Source: Ustilago trichophora
Taxonomy: Eukaryota > Basidiomycota > Ustilaginomycetes > Ustilaginales > Ustilaginaceae
Length of the DNA stretch: 64,000 nt
Reading direction: 5' to 3'
Assembly (NCBI GenBank): GCA_900323505.1
Contig: OOIN01000011.1
Span: 868,001 to 932,000 of the forward strand
The notes under the pieces: model-generated
The model's database searches: none
What the model was told of the DNA's origin: nothing
Seen by the model: the letters and a program-made list of their open reading frames with translations, nothing else
Program-made: the position numbers and the translations under genes
Shown: piece after piece, positions 11,291-21,876 of the stretch
Position numbering within the stretch: position 1 is the stretch's first letter
Layout: every line of letters begins with the position of its first letter

Positions 11291-13213
11291 ATGCCTGCTA
11301 GCAACGGTCTCCAGATCCCCCAGGACGCGGCGGTCCTCTCGCCTTCGCAGGCGCTTGAGCACCTCAAGACCTACGCCACCGGCGATGGTCTTAGCATGGC
11401 CGAGCTCATCGACTCTCGCCAGCACGGTGGTCTCACTTACAACGATTTCCTCGTTCTTCCCGGATTCATCGACTTCCCCGCTTCCGACGTCAGCCTTCGC
11501 ACCAAGGTGACCAAGAACGTCACTCTCAACACTCCTTTCCTCTCGTCGCCCATGGACACGGTCACCGAGACCGAGATGGCTATCGCCATGGGTCTCATGG
11601 GTGGTATGGGTGTCATTCACAACAACATGAGCCCCCAAGAGCAGGCTAGCGTCGTTCGCAAGGTCAAGAAGTACGAGAACGGTTTCATCACCGAGCCTCT
11701 CTGCCTCGACCCCCACGCCACCGTCGGTGACGTGCTCGAGATCAAGGAACGTCTTGGTTTCGGTGGTATCCCCATCACTGGTAAGTGTCATTTGGCTAGA
11801 GATGATTCAACCTGTCTCCCCTTCCACCCCTTTCTCGACTTCCGCCCCTTCAAAAGATGAAACAAACACATTGCATATAACCTTCGTTCTTCCGAGCCTC
11901 TCCCTTAGACTTGGGAGAGTGTGTGCGGATTGCATTATCACTCTGATTCCTCTCTTTCTCCATCATCGGAATCCCGTAAGCGAAAATAGGAATGTTTGAA
12001 CTGACCACGGTTCTTGTTCTTGATTTTCTATGCGCAAATAGACACTGGTGCTATGCACGGCAAGCTTCTCGGTATCGTCACTGCTCGTGACGTCCAGTTC
12101 CGTGACACCACCATCCCCCTTTCCGAGGTCATGACCACCGACGTCGTCACTGCCAAGGAGGGCGTCACCCTCGAGGAGGCCAACACCATCCTCCGTGACA
12201 GCAAGAAAGGCAAGCTCCCCATTGTCGACTCCGAGGGTCGTCTCGTTGCCCTGCTCGCTCGTTCCGACTTGCTCAAGAACCAGAACTTCCCCCTGGCTTC
12301 CAAGCGCCCCGAGAGCAAGCAGCTTTACTGTGCCGCTGCCATCGGTACTCGCCCTTCGGACCGCGAGCGTCTTGCTCTCCTCGTCGAGGCTGGTCTCGAC
12401 GTTGTCATCCTCGACTCGTCTCAGGGTAACTCGGTCTACCAGATCGAGATGATCCAGTGGATCAAGCAGACTTTCCCCCACATTGATGTCGTCGCTGGTA
12501 ATGTCGTTACCCGTGAGCAGGCCGCCAGCCTCATTGCTGCTGGTGCTGACGCTCTCCGTGTCGGTATGGGCTCTGGCTCCATCTGCATCACCCAGGAGGT
12601 GATGGCTGTCGGCCGACCCCAGGGAACTGCCGTCCACGCTGTTGCCGAGTTCGCCTCCAAGTTTGGCGTCCCCGTCATCGCCGATGGTGGTATCTCCAAC
12701 GTTGGTCACATCGCCAAGGCCATGGCACTTGGCGCTAGCGCCGTCATGATGGGTGGTTTGCTCGCTGGAACCACCGAGTCCCCCGGAGACTACTTCTACC
12801 GCGACGGCAAGCGTCTCAAAGGTTACCGTGGAATGGGTTCCATCGAAGCCATGGAGCACCAGAAGAAGGGCAAGATCGCCGGCGCTACCGGCAAAGGTGC
12901 CGCCAAGGCCGACAAGGTCGCTGCCGACGAGAACGCCGCCACCCAGCGTTACTTTTCCGAGAGCGACGCCGTCAAGGTCGCCCAGGGTGTCGCTGGTGCC
13001 GTCCAGGACAAGGGCTCGGTTAAGAAGTTCTTGCCTTACCTCTACACCGGTCTCCAGCACTCCTTGCAGGACATGGGTGTCCCCCACCTGCACCTGCTGC
13101 GTCCTGCCGTCGGCTCGGGCCAGGTCAGGTTCGAGCTTAGGACCGCCTCGGCTCAGGTCGAGGGCGGTGTTCACGGCCTGCACAGCTACGAGAAGCGTCT
13201 CTTCTCTTCCTAA
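11291..13213 (+). CDS. IMD: Inosine-5'-monophosphate dehydrogenase
   Basis: This enzyme catalyses the NAD-dependent oxidation of IMP to XMP, the committed step of GTP synthesis, and is the target of mycophenolic acid. The gene is join(11291..11780,12042..13213), 553 residues. The 261-bp intron has donor GTAAGT and acceptor AAATAG and splits an Asp codon; the joined sequence reads [20 protein letters not shown]. The barrel is interrupted by a CBS pair (residues ~130-260). The catalytic loop [11 protein letters not shown] places the active-site cysteine at residue 345. Later motifs [12 protein letters not shown] and [10 protein letters not shown] bind the IMP phosphate or form the flap. Length is close to fungal IMPDH (~525-545). 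Sense codons TTA, CTA and TCA are almost absent, which leaves a long meaningless antisense ORF and suggests high expression. Confidence 0.97.
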
Positions 13214-13751
13214 GCGCATCGCCTAGACGCGCACAGAGGAATCCGTATGGCTTGAGGTTCTCTTACTTTGTTTGAGGAGGATCTGATCCGTCTTGTGTTC
13301 ATCTAGTTGTCCCAAAAGGTGCTGCTGCTCGTGCACCATAGTCTTGCCTTTATCCCCTTCCGCACCCTCGCAACTCCCTTTTTTTCCCAATCTGTACTTT
13401 AGTTTACGTTTACCTCTTTTATCCGCTATACATCTGTTTTCGCAACGTTCCTTTTATGTTCTGTACTACATGCATGTGGTTGTACTTGAGCCAGAAGAAG
13501 CTGAAAGGAGAATCAAAAGGAGGAAGCTCAGAAATGAGGACAAGGCAGGTCACTCGGCCGGTTGGGTTTTTTTTTTTTTTTTTATAACTCCACAAGGGCG
13601 CAACCCGAAATTTTTCCCAAGAAGAAAGCAGAGCGCGACCTTTCTGCTCTTTTCTTTTTGTCAGGCTGCAGCTCTGACACCTAACTCTTGTATTCTTCTC
13701 ACCATTGCAACGCCAACTTTGCACCACGCCATACGGTATACACTCTCGATC
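13214..13751. other. Intergenic region, IMPDH to RRP7
   Basis: This is 538 bases of T/C-rich 3' flank, a T17 tract (13567-13583) and a short A/C-rich leader. The RRP7 frame is open upstream to 13293, but that sequence is low-complexity and lacks family resemblance, so it is left non-coding. Confidence 0.55.
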
Positions 13752-14996
13752 ATGGGCAAGGTTAAGAAGTCCAGCGAGGCCCACGTCTCCATCAACAGTT
13801 CAAGTACAAGCACAAGCAAGAAATCCACTCACGATGCCCCAATCCAGCTTCTCAACGGCTTCCTAGCTGTACCCTTGAACATTGTCTCGAACCTTGGTGA
13901 AGGGGTGAAGCACTGGATCTATGTTCGAAAGCATACAGGAGGTGGAGCGTCGAAGGAAGCATCTACTTCCAAGGCGGTGAGAGAGGAGGAGCTACCGACG
14001 GATCGTACGTTGTTCGTGGCCAATTTGCCGGTGGATACGACCGAGAGTCATATCAGGGAGATTTTTGGCAAGGCGGGGAATGTTTCCAGTGTGAGATTCA
14101 GGAGGGGGGTGACGGTGGATGAGCGGGAGGAGGAGGATGAAATGGAGGAGATGGGAGAGGGTGAAGATGAAGAGGATGCGGAAGAGGAGGATGTGATGGG
14201 GGAGCATCGTCAAGCAAGTGGGAAGAAGGGAAAGAAAGGTGGTGCTCAATCCAAGAAGAGTCGAGTTCCCCGTATCGTTCCTTTGCCCCCTCTCGATCCT
14301 AGAGAGGCAATGGGCTCGCAAGCTTTCCTCACCACATCATCCTCTGCCCACGTCGTATTTCTCGACACGACCTCGTTCAGTCGAGCCCTCGACCTCCTCT
14401 CGAACCAAACCCGTCTCAAGTGGATCGATCCTTTCAAAGCACTTCGACGCGAAGCAGCCAAACAAGCCGCATCTTCCTCTTCTCCAGCTCCCTCCCGCAC
14501 AACAACAACCAGTGCCTCCTTCCTTCTCAAATCAGGAGGCACCATTCCGCCTTGTGGCCTATCGTTTCTTCTCGACCAATACGCCCTTTGCCGACCTTCG
14601 TTACCCAACATTCAAAACTGGGCAAATTCAACCATCTCGCTCTACACCTATCGCAAAGCCCACCCGTTACCGCGTCGCATCGGCGTACGCGGCGTAACCG
14701 TAGGCCCCAGCGGAGAACTCCTCGACGAAGACGGATTCATCATCGTCCAACGTTCCACCAGCTCCAACAAGTACGGGCGTGTAGGTGCATCCGCCGACTC
14801 CGGTGGAAGCGTTGCAATCGCCAAACACGGATTCCAGGAGAACAAACGCAAAAAGAGCACAGATCTCCAAGATTTCTACCGATTCCAACTGCGCGAGAAG
14901 AAGAGGGAACAGTTGGCAGATCTAAGAGCCAAATTCGAAGCGGATAAGGCCAAAGTCGCCCAGATGAAGGCGGGAAGACGGTTCAAGCCGTACTGA
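13752..14996 (+). CDS. RRP7: Ribosomal RNA-processing protein 7
   Basis: This is a nucleolar small-subunit processome factor (UTP-C module partner) needed for pre-18S rRNA cleavage. It has 414 residues in one exon, starting at MGKVKKSS. The N-terminal Rrp7 region (PIQLLNGFLAVPL...) precedes an RRM-like fold whose first strand reads RTLFVANLPVDTT (about residue 84). A long acidic insert (about residues 118-150) interrupts the RRM. The diagnostic C-terminal Rrp7 domain ends in DFYRFQLREKKREQLADLR and a basic tail, GRRFKPY. Nucleotide composition switches from G/A-rich (13930-14250) to C-rich (14270-14720) within the coding sequence without loss of frame. Confidence 0.92.
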   Translation: MGKVKKSSEAHVSINSSSTSTSKKSTHDAPIQLLNGFLAVPLNIVSNLGEGVKHWIYVRKHTGGGASKEASTSKAVREEELPTDRTLFVANLPVDTTESHIREIFGKAGNVSSVRFRRGVTVDEREEEDEMEEMGEGEDEEDAEEEDVMGEHRQASGKKGKKGGAQSKKSRVPRIVPLPPLDPREAMGSQAFLTTSSSAHVVFLDTTSFSRALDLLSNQTRLKWIDPFKALRREAAKQAASSSSPAPSRTTTTSASFLLKSGGTIPPCGLSFLLDQYALCRPSLPNIQNWANSTISLYTYRKAHPLPRRIGVRGVTVGPSGELLDEDGFIIVQRSTSSNKYGRVGASADSGGSVAIAKHGFQENKRKKSTDLQDFYRFQLREKKREQLADLRAKFEADKAKVAQMKAGRRFKPY

Positions 14997-15385
14997 TCTT
15001 CTACTTTGGTTCTTTTTGGGCAATTCCATCAGATGCTTTGCTTCAAGAGACAGCGATGTGTGTATGTTTGCAATGCGTGTCACGACATGATGGGAGTCTC
15101 GATGCGAGACCGGATGCAAAATGAGACCCAGTTGGGACAAGTTTGTGCATGTCGCACGAAGACAGAGAGTGTGGGGCTAAAAGTACATTTTTGAGTTGCG
15201 TGGGAGGGAAGAGAGAGGCAAAATTCCTGGACACCTTATTGGGGTGATGGTGGCTTTTTAGCAGCGACATTACGAGCGAAATCCTTGTCTGCGAGTCGAC
15301 GAAAGACAAGAGTGTAGAGATGATTGGGGTGTCTGGGTGTCTTAGTGGGACCGAGAAACGAGGCGTGGAATGCTGAGATGAGGGT
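14997..15385. other. Convergent intergenic region, RRP7 and TIM22 3' ends
   Basis: About 390 bases between two convergent stops. It should hold both 3' UTRs. No further ORF or RNA structure is supported. Confidence 0.5.
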
Positions 15386-16173
15386 CTAGTCTTCGTCCGG
15401 TGTTTCTCTTCGGAAGCTGTGTCATGGCGAGAGGATAAAGAATGGAGGTCAGCAAACAGAGTAAAGCTTGTATAGCTTAAAGTGGACATGGTGTTGGGTT
15501 AAAGGAGGAAGTCATGATACTTACTACATATCAATGGCGCCTGAGAAAGCGGCGAAAGCGACACCTCCTCCGATGGCAGCTTTTGGGCCCGAGTTTCGGG
15601 CGAGAATGGCGCCTGCTGCGAAACCTGCTGCTACTGGATTGACCAAGTCGTTCTTTGCACGATACTGATCCGTCGATCAAACCATGAATGAAGTCAGTAA
15701 GCCTTTCTCTTTCTCTTTACACTCTTTCTTTTTTGGGCAAATCTGAAAAAACTTACGGCTTCGATACAACACTCTATACCAGAATACAGTGCACCAACTT
15801 TACCAAAACCTTTACCAGATCTATACATACTCTTTCCCGTCTGTTTGAAAAACTCCCTTGTACTCTGCATGGTTGTCAATTCCGTAGCACCTTTAGCACC
15901 ATCCGAAAGACCATTCGCAGCAAGCGTTGTACGACGCAATGGATCATCCACTGCGAAACTCGTCGACATGAGCGAAAAAAAAGCTCCCAATCCAAACCCT
16001 GCCGCTCCACTTAAAAGACACTTGGTAGGACAGGATTCCATGGTTCCATTGGCGATCTTGTTCCATCTGGCAATCTTGGCCATCTCTGCACGGTCTTCTT
16101 CGGTGACTCCGGGAGGTAATGGTTCTGTTCCGGGGACGTATACTGGTGCCATTAGGGGGCGAAGGTGCGCCAT
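15386..16173 (-). CDS. TIM22: Mitochondrial inner-membrane translocase subunit Tim22
   Basis: This is the channel of the TIM22 carrier translocase, which inserts multi-spanning proteins into the inner mitochondrial membrane. It has three exons on the minus strand: 16173-15757, 15664-15525 and 15416-15386, giving 195 residues. Introns are 92 and 108 bp, each with a GTAAGT donor and an AG acceptor. Family features are [21 protein letters not shown] (first TM with the conserved Cys), [20 protein letters not shown] across the first junction (second conserved Cys) and [16 protein letters not shown]. The last exon has 31 bases and encodes FRRETPDED. If intron 2 is not removed, a TAG follows Met directly, losing the last ten residues. 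The 3-exon model is my inference; exons 1 and 2 are firm. Confidence 0.9.
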
Positions 16174-16704
16174 TGTGACGTGTGTTTCGCGTGCGGTGTG
16201 GGGTGGAAATTATCGTCCAAAGCAGGGTTACTGGATAATGCTGCGCTGCTGTAAGGGTTTGCGATCGTGGGGGTTGAAGATTGGTAATGTGACGATGAGA
16301 TAGAGATCGTGGCGAGGAGGATTGGTGTCCAAGGATGTGCAGTGTCCAAACTCAAATTCGAGAAAGGGTTCGAGAGGCTGGAGAAAGGAAGGAATCGGAA
16401 TTTCTGGCCCAGTCACAGAGAGGATACTGAAAATCTGGCCTGGCCAGCCACATGCGCTTTTCCCGAGTTCCGAATCCCACCAACACCAACACCATCACCG
16501 CCAAGTATATCACAGATTCATCCTCATTCACATGACAGCAGTCATACAGGTCTTACTTGCACTGAGCACTCCATCCCATCGATGTACAATGAGATCCAAG
16601 ACACGGACCAAAAAACCAAGCTAGAGTTTTGTAATCAAAGCGGAAAACTGGATTTCGGTATGTGGTACAGAAAGAATCTGGTAGTCAAAGACAAGACAAG
16701 AGGC
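16174..16704. other. Intergenic region, RPT2 3' end to TIM22 start
   Basis: This is 531 bases between two minus-strand genes. It holds the TIM22 promoter and the RPT2 3' UTR, with CACCAA-type repeats near 16490. No gene seen. Confidence 0.5.
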
Positions 16705-18021
16705 TTACAGGTAAAGACCCTCAGGCGTACCCTCGTTCTTCCTGTCAATGACGCGCTCCCTTGCAGCGGTAAAGTCCTTCTTGGTAACGCGCATCCTCCT
16801 CTCCCTCAAAGCCAACAGACCAGCCTCGGTAACCAACGACTTGATATCGGCACCGGAGAGATCATCCTTCATGGCGACAAACTCCTCCAAGTCGACATCC
16901 GAGTCGAGGTTCATACGCGAAGTGTGCAGCTTGAAAATGTGCATCTTGGTCTTCTGGTCCGGCAAGGGGAACTCGATCTTTCGATCGATACGTCCCGGAC
17001 GAATGAGCGCCGGGTCAAGAGATTCGATTCGGTTGGTGGCCATGATGACCTTGACGTCGTGGCGGGTGTCGAAACCGTCGAGCTGGTTGAGGAGTTCGAG
17101 CAGGGTTCGCTGGATTTCTCGCGCTCCTCCCGAGTTCGAGTCGTATCGCTTGGTTCCGACAGCGTCGATTTCGTCAATGAAAACGATACTGGGTGCATGT
17201 TCGTCTGCGACGCGGAAAAGCTCTCGAACGAGCTTGGGACCGTCACCAAGATACTTTTGGATGAGCTCGGAACCGACGACGCGCAAGAAGGTGGCCGAGG
17301 TCTGATTTGCAACAGCCTTGGCGAGGAGGGTTTTACCGGTACCGGGAACACCGTAGAGAATAACACCTTTTGGTGGCCTGATACCCATCTCTTCGTACAG
17401 CTCGGGATGTGTGAGCGGCAGTTCGACGGCCTCCTTGATTTCTTGGATTTGTGTCTCGAGACCACCAATATCGGCATAGCTCTCCGACGGCGCCTTGTCG
17501 AGCTTCATGACGCTAACCATGGGGTCGGTGTCATCCGAAAGCACACCCACGACAGCCATGGCCTTGTGGTGGAGCAGCACGCTGCATCCAGGTTCGAGCA
17601 AGTCCTTGTCAACAAAGCTCATGATGCTAACATAGTATTCGGGACCCGTTGAGCTGCTGACAATGGCATGCTCATCATCGATGATCTCCTCCAAAGTTCC
17701 CACGGCCATGGGGCTGCCTCTGAGGTCGTCGACTCTTGTACGCTCCTCAGCATCCTTATCCTCCTGAGGCTTGAGTCGCTCCTGGTTCTGTACGAATTCC
17801 TCCTCGAGCAAAAGGTGATCCTTGATACGTTCAAGCTTGAGCAGCTTCAATCGGCATCGTGTGTTGGGGTAGACGGCAGGGAGCTTGGAAGACGAGTCAG
17901 GACCGCGCTTCTTCTTCTTGCCGACACGTGTTGGGAGAGGGGGTTCCCACTTCTTCTGCTGATCCTTCTTGTTGTTCTTGCCTCCACGGCCGGGCGCACC
18001 ACCGGAAGGTGCTTGACCCAT
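16705..18021 (-). CDS. RPT2: 26S proteasome regulatory subunit 4 (AAA-ATPase Rpt2)
   Basis: Rpt2 is one of six ATPases in the base of the 19S particle; it unfolds substrates and opens the 20S gate. It has 438 residues in one exon. The N-terminus MGQAPSGG matches an N-myristoylation signal and is followed by a basic region and a coiled coil ([15 protein letters not shown]). The OB domain precedes the AAA module, with Walker A GVPGTGKT (residues 224-231), Walker [12 protein letters not shown] and the arginine-finger region [13 protein letters not shown]. The C-terminus LYL is the HbYX motif that docks into the 20S alpha ring. Length equals yeast and human Rpt2. It is head-to-head with NOP58 across 938 bases. 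Confidence 0.97.
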   Translation of the reverse strand: MGQAPSGGAPGRGGKNNKKDQQKKWEPPLPTRVGKKKKRGPDSSSKLPAVYPNTRCRLKLLKLERIKDHLLLEEEFVQNQERLKPQEDKDAEERTRVDDLRGSPMAVGTLEEIIDDEHAIVSSSTGPEYYVSIMSFVDKDLLEPGCSVLLHHKAMAVVGVLSDDTDPMVSVMKLDKAPSESYADIGGLETQIQEIKEAVELPLTHPELYEEMGIRPPKGVILYGVPGTGKTLLAKAVANQTSATFLRVVGSELIQKYLGDGPKLVRELFRVADEHAPSIVFIDEIDAVGTKRYDSNSGGAREIQRTLLELLNQLDGFDTRHDVKVIMATNRIESLDPALIRPGRIDRKIEFPLPDQKTKMHIFKLHTSRMNLDSDVDLEEFVAMKDDLSGADIKSLVTEAGLLALRERRMRVTKKDFTAARERVIDRKNEGTPEGLYL

Positions 18022-18959
18022 GTTGCGTTATGCGAGGTTATGCCCGGAGAAATAAAGAGGTGGATGGCGATGGTGCGTTTGTCGGTATATGCTTGTAAAT
18101 GGATACGGATGAGCCAATGACAAGCTTGGTATGCTTGCGTCTGAGTCGTTAAATGTGTGGTGGTGACTGCGATGAAGATGGAGAAGCGATAATCAAGACA
18201 GGTGGACTGAGCAGCATGGTGAGGAGCAACACTTTGGCTCGAGTAATTCTGTCACGCTCAGGTGGAGTGAATGAGTCCGCTCTCTGCGATCGGACGCGCG
18301 TCCACAGTCAATAGCAGACTAAAATGAGCCGTGCGAGTGCGAATAGTGTAAGTTTCTGCTCAAGTCATGATTATTCAGCAAGGCCAACTTTTTCGAAGAA
18401 TTTTAGCTCTGTGGAGATGAAGAGGAAGAAAAAAAGAAACAAAAAAAAAATTGCCCTTGCCCAGCCAAGGCGAGGGACAAAAAAAAAAGGTTTGGAATTC
18501 TCAGAAGAGTTTGGACTCAGAAGCAGCTGCCGGTTCCGTAGTGTACAGTACACACTTTTGAGCAGAAAGAAAAAATTGCTGGAAAGGTCAGACTGTACTA
18601 CAGTAGCAGCAGCAACAAGCTTCTCAATCCTCACACACACCAGACACACTTCCAAGCTCCAGCTCGTGTCCTTCCAAAGCCTAGACACTCTGGCCTTTGC
18701 GTTTTTCGTCTTCACCATCCCTCTCATCCTCATCCTCACCCTCACCCTCACCCTCTCCCTCACCCTCGTTCACGGACTCTCCAACTGTCCTTTCCTGTCT
18801 CATTCATCCGGAGCAGGATATTCACGAGTAACGGAACAAAGCAGCTCGACATCCTAGACTTCTGACGTCCCTCCCCGTAATTCTTTGCTGCAAACTCACC
18901 GACCCACCACAAACACCAACCTTCTCCTTCGCATCACCTTTGCATCAGTCACATACATC
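18022..18959. promoter_or_regulatory. Divergent promoter region of RPT2 and NOP58
   Basis: This is a 938-base head-to-head interval. It holds A-rich tracts (18420-18495), a short GTACAGTACAC palindrome-like motif at 18543-18553, a second TGTACTACAGTA at 18594-18605, and a strongly C/T-rich half toward NOP58 with CACCCT repeats (about 18735-18770). These are plausible leader and promoter elements; no binding site can be named. Confidence 0.6.
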
Positions 18960-20796
18960 ATGGTCAAGGTACTCTTCGAGACAGCCGTAGGCTTCTGCCT
19001 CTTCAACGTCTCGGACTCGTCCAAGCTCGAGTCCACCAAGAACCTTCACGAGTCGCTCGACTCGGCTGAAGGCGCCACTAACCTTCTCAAGCTCTCGGCC
19101 ATCCACCGCTTCACCAACACCGCCGAGGCCGTCGAGGACATCTCTGCCATCAACGAGGGCAAGATGAGCAAGAGCCTCAAAAGATTCCTCACCGACGAGA
19201 TTGTTGAGGGCAAGGGCAAGGAGAAGGAGAACCTCATTGTTGCCGAATCCAAGCTTGGTACGTCTCTAGGCTTTCCCAATACAACCTGCTGTTTTCATTC
19301 GACGAACAGTGTACTGACTTTCTTTTTTGTTCGTCTCAAATATAGCCTCCAACATTGCCAAGAAGCTCGGCATCCAGGTCACTTACGACAGCGAGCTCCT
19401 CGACCTCTACCGAGGTATCCGCGAAAATCTGGCCACTTTGCTCTCCTCGTCGTCGGACGATGCTTCGCTCGACCCTCGCGACCTCAACACCATGAGCCTT
19501 GGTCTTTCGCACAGCTTGAGTCGCTACAAGCTCAAGTTCAGCCCCGACAAGGTTGACACCATGGTCGTTCAGGCTATTGGCCTGCTCGACGACCTCGACA
19601 AGGAGATCAACATCTACGCCATGCGTGTCAAGGAGTGGTACGGCTGGCACTTCCCCGAGATGGGCAAGATCATCACCGACAACCTCGCCTACTCCAAGGT
19701 CATCCGCGCCATGGGTTTCCGTACCAACGCCTCTGCCACCGACTTTAGCGAGATCCTCCCCGAGGAGATCGAGGAGACTCTCAAGGCTGCCGCCGAGATC
19801 TCGATGGGTACCGAGATCTCCGAGACCGATCTCGAGCACATCTGGAGCCTCTGCGACCAGGTTATCTCCATCACCCAGTACCGTACCCAGCTCTACCAGT
19901 ACCTCCAGAACCGAATGGCCGCCATCGCTCCCAACCTCACCGCCCTCGTCGGCGACCTCGTCGGTGCCCGTCTCATCAGCCACGCCGGTTCGCTCATGAA
20001 CCTCGCCAAGCACCCCGCTTCCACCGTCCAGATCCTCGGTGCCGAAAAGGCCCTCTTCCGTGCGCTCAAGACCAAGCACGACACGCCCAAGTACGGTCTC
20101 ATCTACCACACCTCGCTCGTCGGTCAGGCGCCACAGAAGCTCAAGGGTAAGATGGCGCGTATGGTCGCCACCAAGGCCGCCCTTTCGATCCGTCTCGACG
20201 CTCTCGCCGATGCCGAGACCAAGGGCGAGGAAGGTACCCCCACCGTCGGTATCGAGGCTCGTGCCAAGCTCGAGTCGCGCTTGCGTGCACTCGAGATGCA
20301 GAGCGGTCTCTCCGGTATGCGCTCGGCAAGGACTGCCGCTGGCGACCAGGGTTACAAGCAGAAGGGCTTCCAGATGGAGGCTGGTGGACGATCGTACAAT
20401 GCCGCAGCCGATGCTGCTGGTCCCAGCGACATGGCTGCCGCTGCCAACCTCGCACCATCCATGCTCCCCTCGACACCATCCAAGGCTGCCGCTGACGACG
20501 TCGACGAGAAGAAGCTCAGCAAGGAGGAGCGCAAGGCTCTGAAGAAGGCAAGGAAGTCGGAAGTCGCCGCTTCCGAGCCTGCCACCCCCGCCGCTGGTTC
20601 CGACGCCGAGGAGAAGCTCAGCAAAGAGGAACGCAAAGCTCTCAAGAAGGCTAAGAAGGAGGAGGCCAACGGAACCGAAACCCCCAAGAAGGAGAAGAAG
20701 GACAAGAAGAAACGCTCGGCAGACGAGGCCGAGGTCAACGGCACACCCAAGTCGGAGCCAGGGTCGAGCAAGAAAAAGAAGTCCAAGAAGGTTTAA
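18960..20796 (+). CDS. NOP58: Nucleolar protein 58, box C/D snoRNP core
   Basis: NOP58 is a core protein of box C/D snoRNPs, directing 2'-O-methylation and pre-18S processing with Nop56, fibrillarin and Snu13. The gene is join(18960..19257,19346..20796), 582 residues. The 88-bp intron (donor GTACGT, acceptor TATAG) falls in an Ala codon, giving [13 protein letters not shown]. The N-terminal NOP5 domain starts [15 protein letters not shown]. The coiled coil and NOSIC/Nop domain follow ([33 protein letters not shown]). The tail holds two copies of a lysine-rich unit, [12 protein letters not shown] (about residues 487 and 526), then ends KKKKSKKV, the KKE/D-type nucleolar tail. Codons TTA, CTA and TCA are avoided throughout, leaving a long antisense frame with no meaning. 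Confidence 0.97.
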
Positions 20797-21156
20797 ACCT
20801 TCTCTCTCTCTCTCTCTCTCTTTATCCAACCTAGCATGCTTTTCACTCCTCGTTTTTCCTTCAAGTGCATCATTCAACGAGGGGTCTTTCCTTCCATCAT
20901 TCTCTTCACTCACTCTTCTTAGGTTTCGTGTACATTCTCCCTTTCTTTTCTTGCCTTTCGCTTCTTTTTCCCGCTTTGTATCGGCTGTAGTAATACGTTC
21001 CATCTCAATTTTGCGCTCTCGATCTGTGCTTTTCCATTTGTGATCCGAGTCGAGTTCAGGTCGATATTGAGTAGAACGACATTGGAGAAGGAGGTTTCGA
21101 GTGAATGTTGTTTTTTGATTGCTTGTCGCGGGAGAAACAAAGTGTGCAAATGTGTC
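20797..21156. other. Convergent intergenic region, NOP58 and EMP24 3' ends
   Basis: This is 360 bases holding two 3' UTRs. A (TC)10 microsatellite starts four bases after the NOP58 stop (20801-20820). No gene is seen. Confidence 0.55.
20801..20821. repeat. (TC)n microsatellite in NOP58 3' flank
   Basis: Ten uninterrupted TC units lie directly after the NOP58 stop codon. Confidence 0.95.
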
Positions 21157-21876
21157 TTAGACTACACGTTTGACTTCAAAGTGACGCTTGACAAAGTAAA
21201 CCTGGCAAGAGCACACGACGACGAGGATGAAGCCCTGGATGATGGACCACCACTTGACGCGGGTGTTTGTGCTCTCGGCCGCTGCAAGACGATGAAAGAG
21301 GAGGAAACGAGTAGGTGTCAGTGATCGTCGTTGTCGGTGACAGTATCGGAGGATATCGAATGTTTGATAGGACTTACTGTTACGATGTACTCTCTCACGA
21401 ATGACGAGATACTCCTGTTCATCCTTTACCGCCTGCAATCCAGCGGCCAGATCTCGGATCTCCCTCTCGATGGGCAGCATATCGCCTTCATCAGGAACAT
21501 AGATGATTCCGTGAACGTTGAAGCTAACCGTCTTGTCCGAAACGCTGCTAAACTCGTTGGAAAAGCAGTAGCTGTATCTGCCATCATCCTGAGCAGTGAA
21601 AGAGTAGGTTCCGGTATCCTTGCGATCCTGCTTGAACAGCGGGCGATGCTTAGGGTCGTAAAGAGCAACGTCGATATCCAGGTGTCCTCCACCTCCAACC
21701 TGATACGTCAGCGTCATCTGATCGCCATTGTGGAGGTCTTCGAAGAAGCATTCGCTGCTATGGGGGCCAAGCTCGATCATGTGTGCGGTTGAAGGGTTGG
21801 GAGCGAGGGTGAGGATGAGGAGGATGGCAAAGGCCCACGCCGAGGCGAGTAGAGAGAGTGAAGTGAATCGAGACAT
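21157..21876 (-). CDS. EMP24: p24-family cargo receptor Emp24 (p24-beta/TMED2)
   Basis: This is a type I membrane protein of COPII/COPI vesicles that sorts GPI-anchored and other cargo between ER and Golgi. Exons are 21876-21378 and 21281-21157, 207 residues. A signal peptide (residues ~1-32) ends near STAHMIEL. The GOLD domain has the two conserved cysteines (SSECFF and YSYCFS). The junction reads RNTAESTNTRVKWW, the canonical p24 membrane-proximal segment. One TM helix and a cytosolic tail, KRHFEVKRVV, follow; the FEV-RRVV-like tail identifies the beta subfamily. The 96-bp intron (GTAAGT...TTGCAG) is divisible by three and has no in-frame stop, so unspliced RNA would encode 32 extra residues. 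A TATATATA stretch lies only ~12-20 bases before the ATG. Confidence 0.95.
   Translation of the reverse strand: MSRFTSLSLLASAWAFAILLILTLAPNPSTAHMIELGPHSSECFFEDLHNGDQMTLTYQVGGGGHLDIDVALYDPKHRPLFKQDRKDTGTYSFTAQDDGRYSYCFSNEFSSVSDKTVSFNVHGIIYVPDEGDMLPIEREIRDLAAGLQAVKDEQEYLVIRERVHRNSKSYQTFDILRYCHRQRRSLTPTRFLLFHRLAAAESTNTRVKWWSIIQGFILVVVCSCQVYFVKRHFEVKRVV

Noticed and set aside
16309..17652. Plus-strand open frame of 447 codons opposite RPT2
   Set aside because: Antisense to a highly conserved proteasome ATPase; its sequence has no domain resemblance.
19336..21003. Minus-strand open frame (555 codons) opposite NOP58
   Set aside because: In-register antisense shadow; the product is a monotonous Leu/Gly/Val/Glu-rich sequence.
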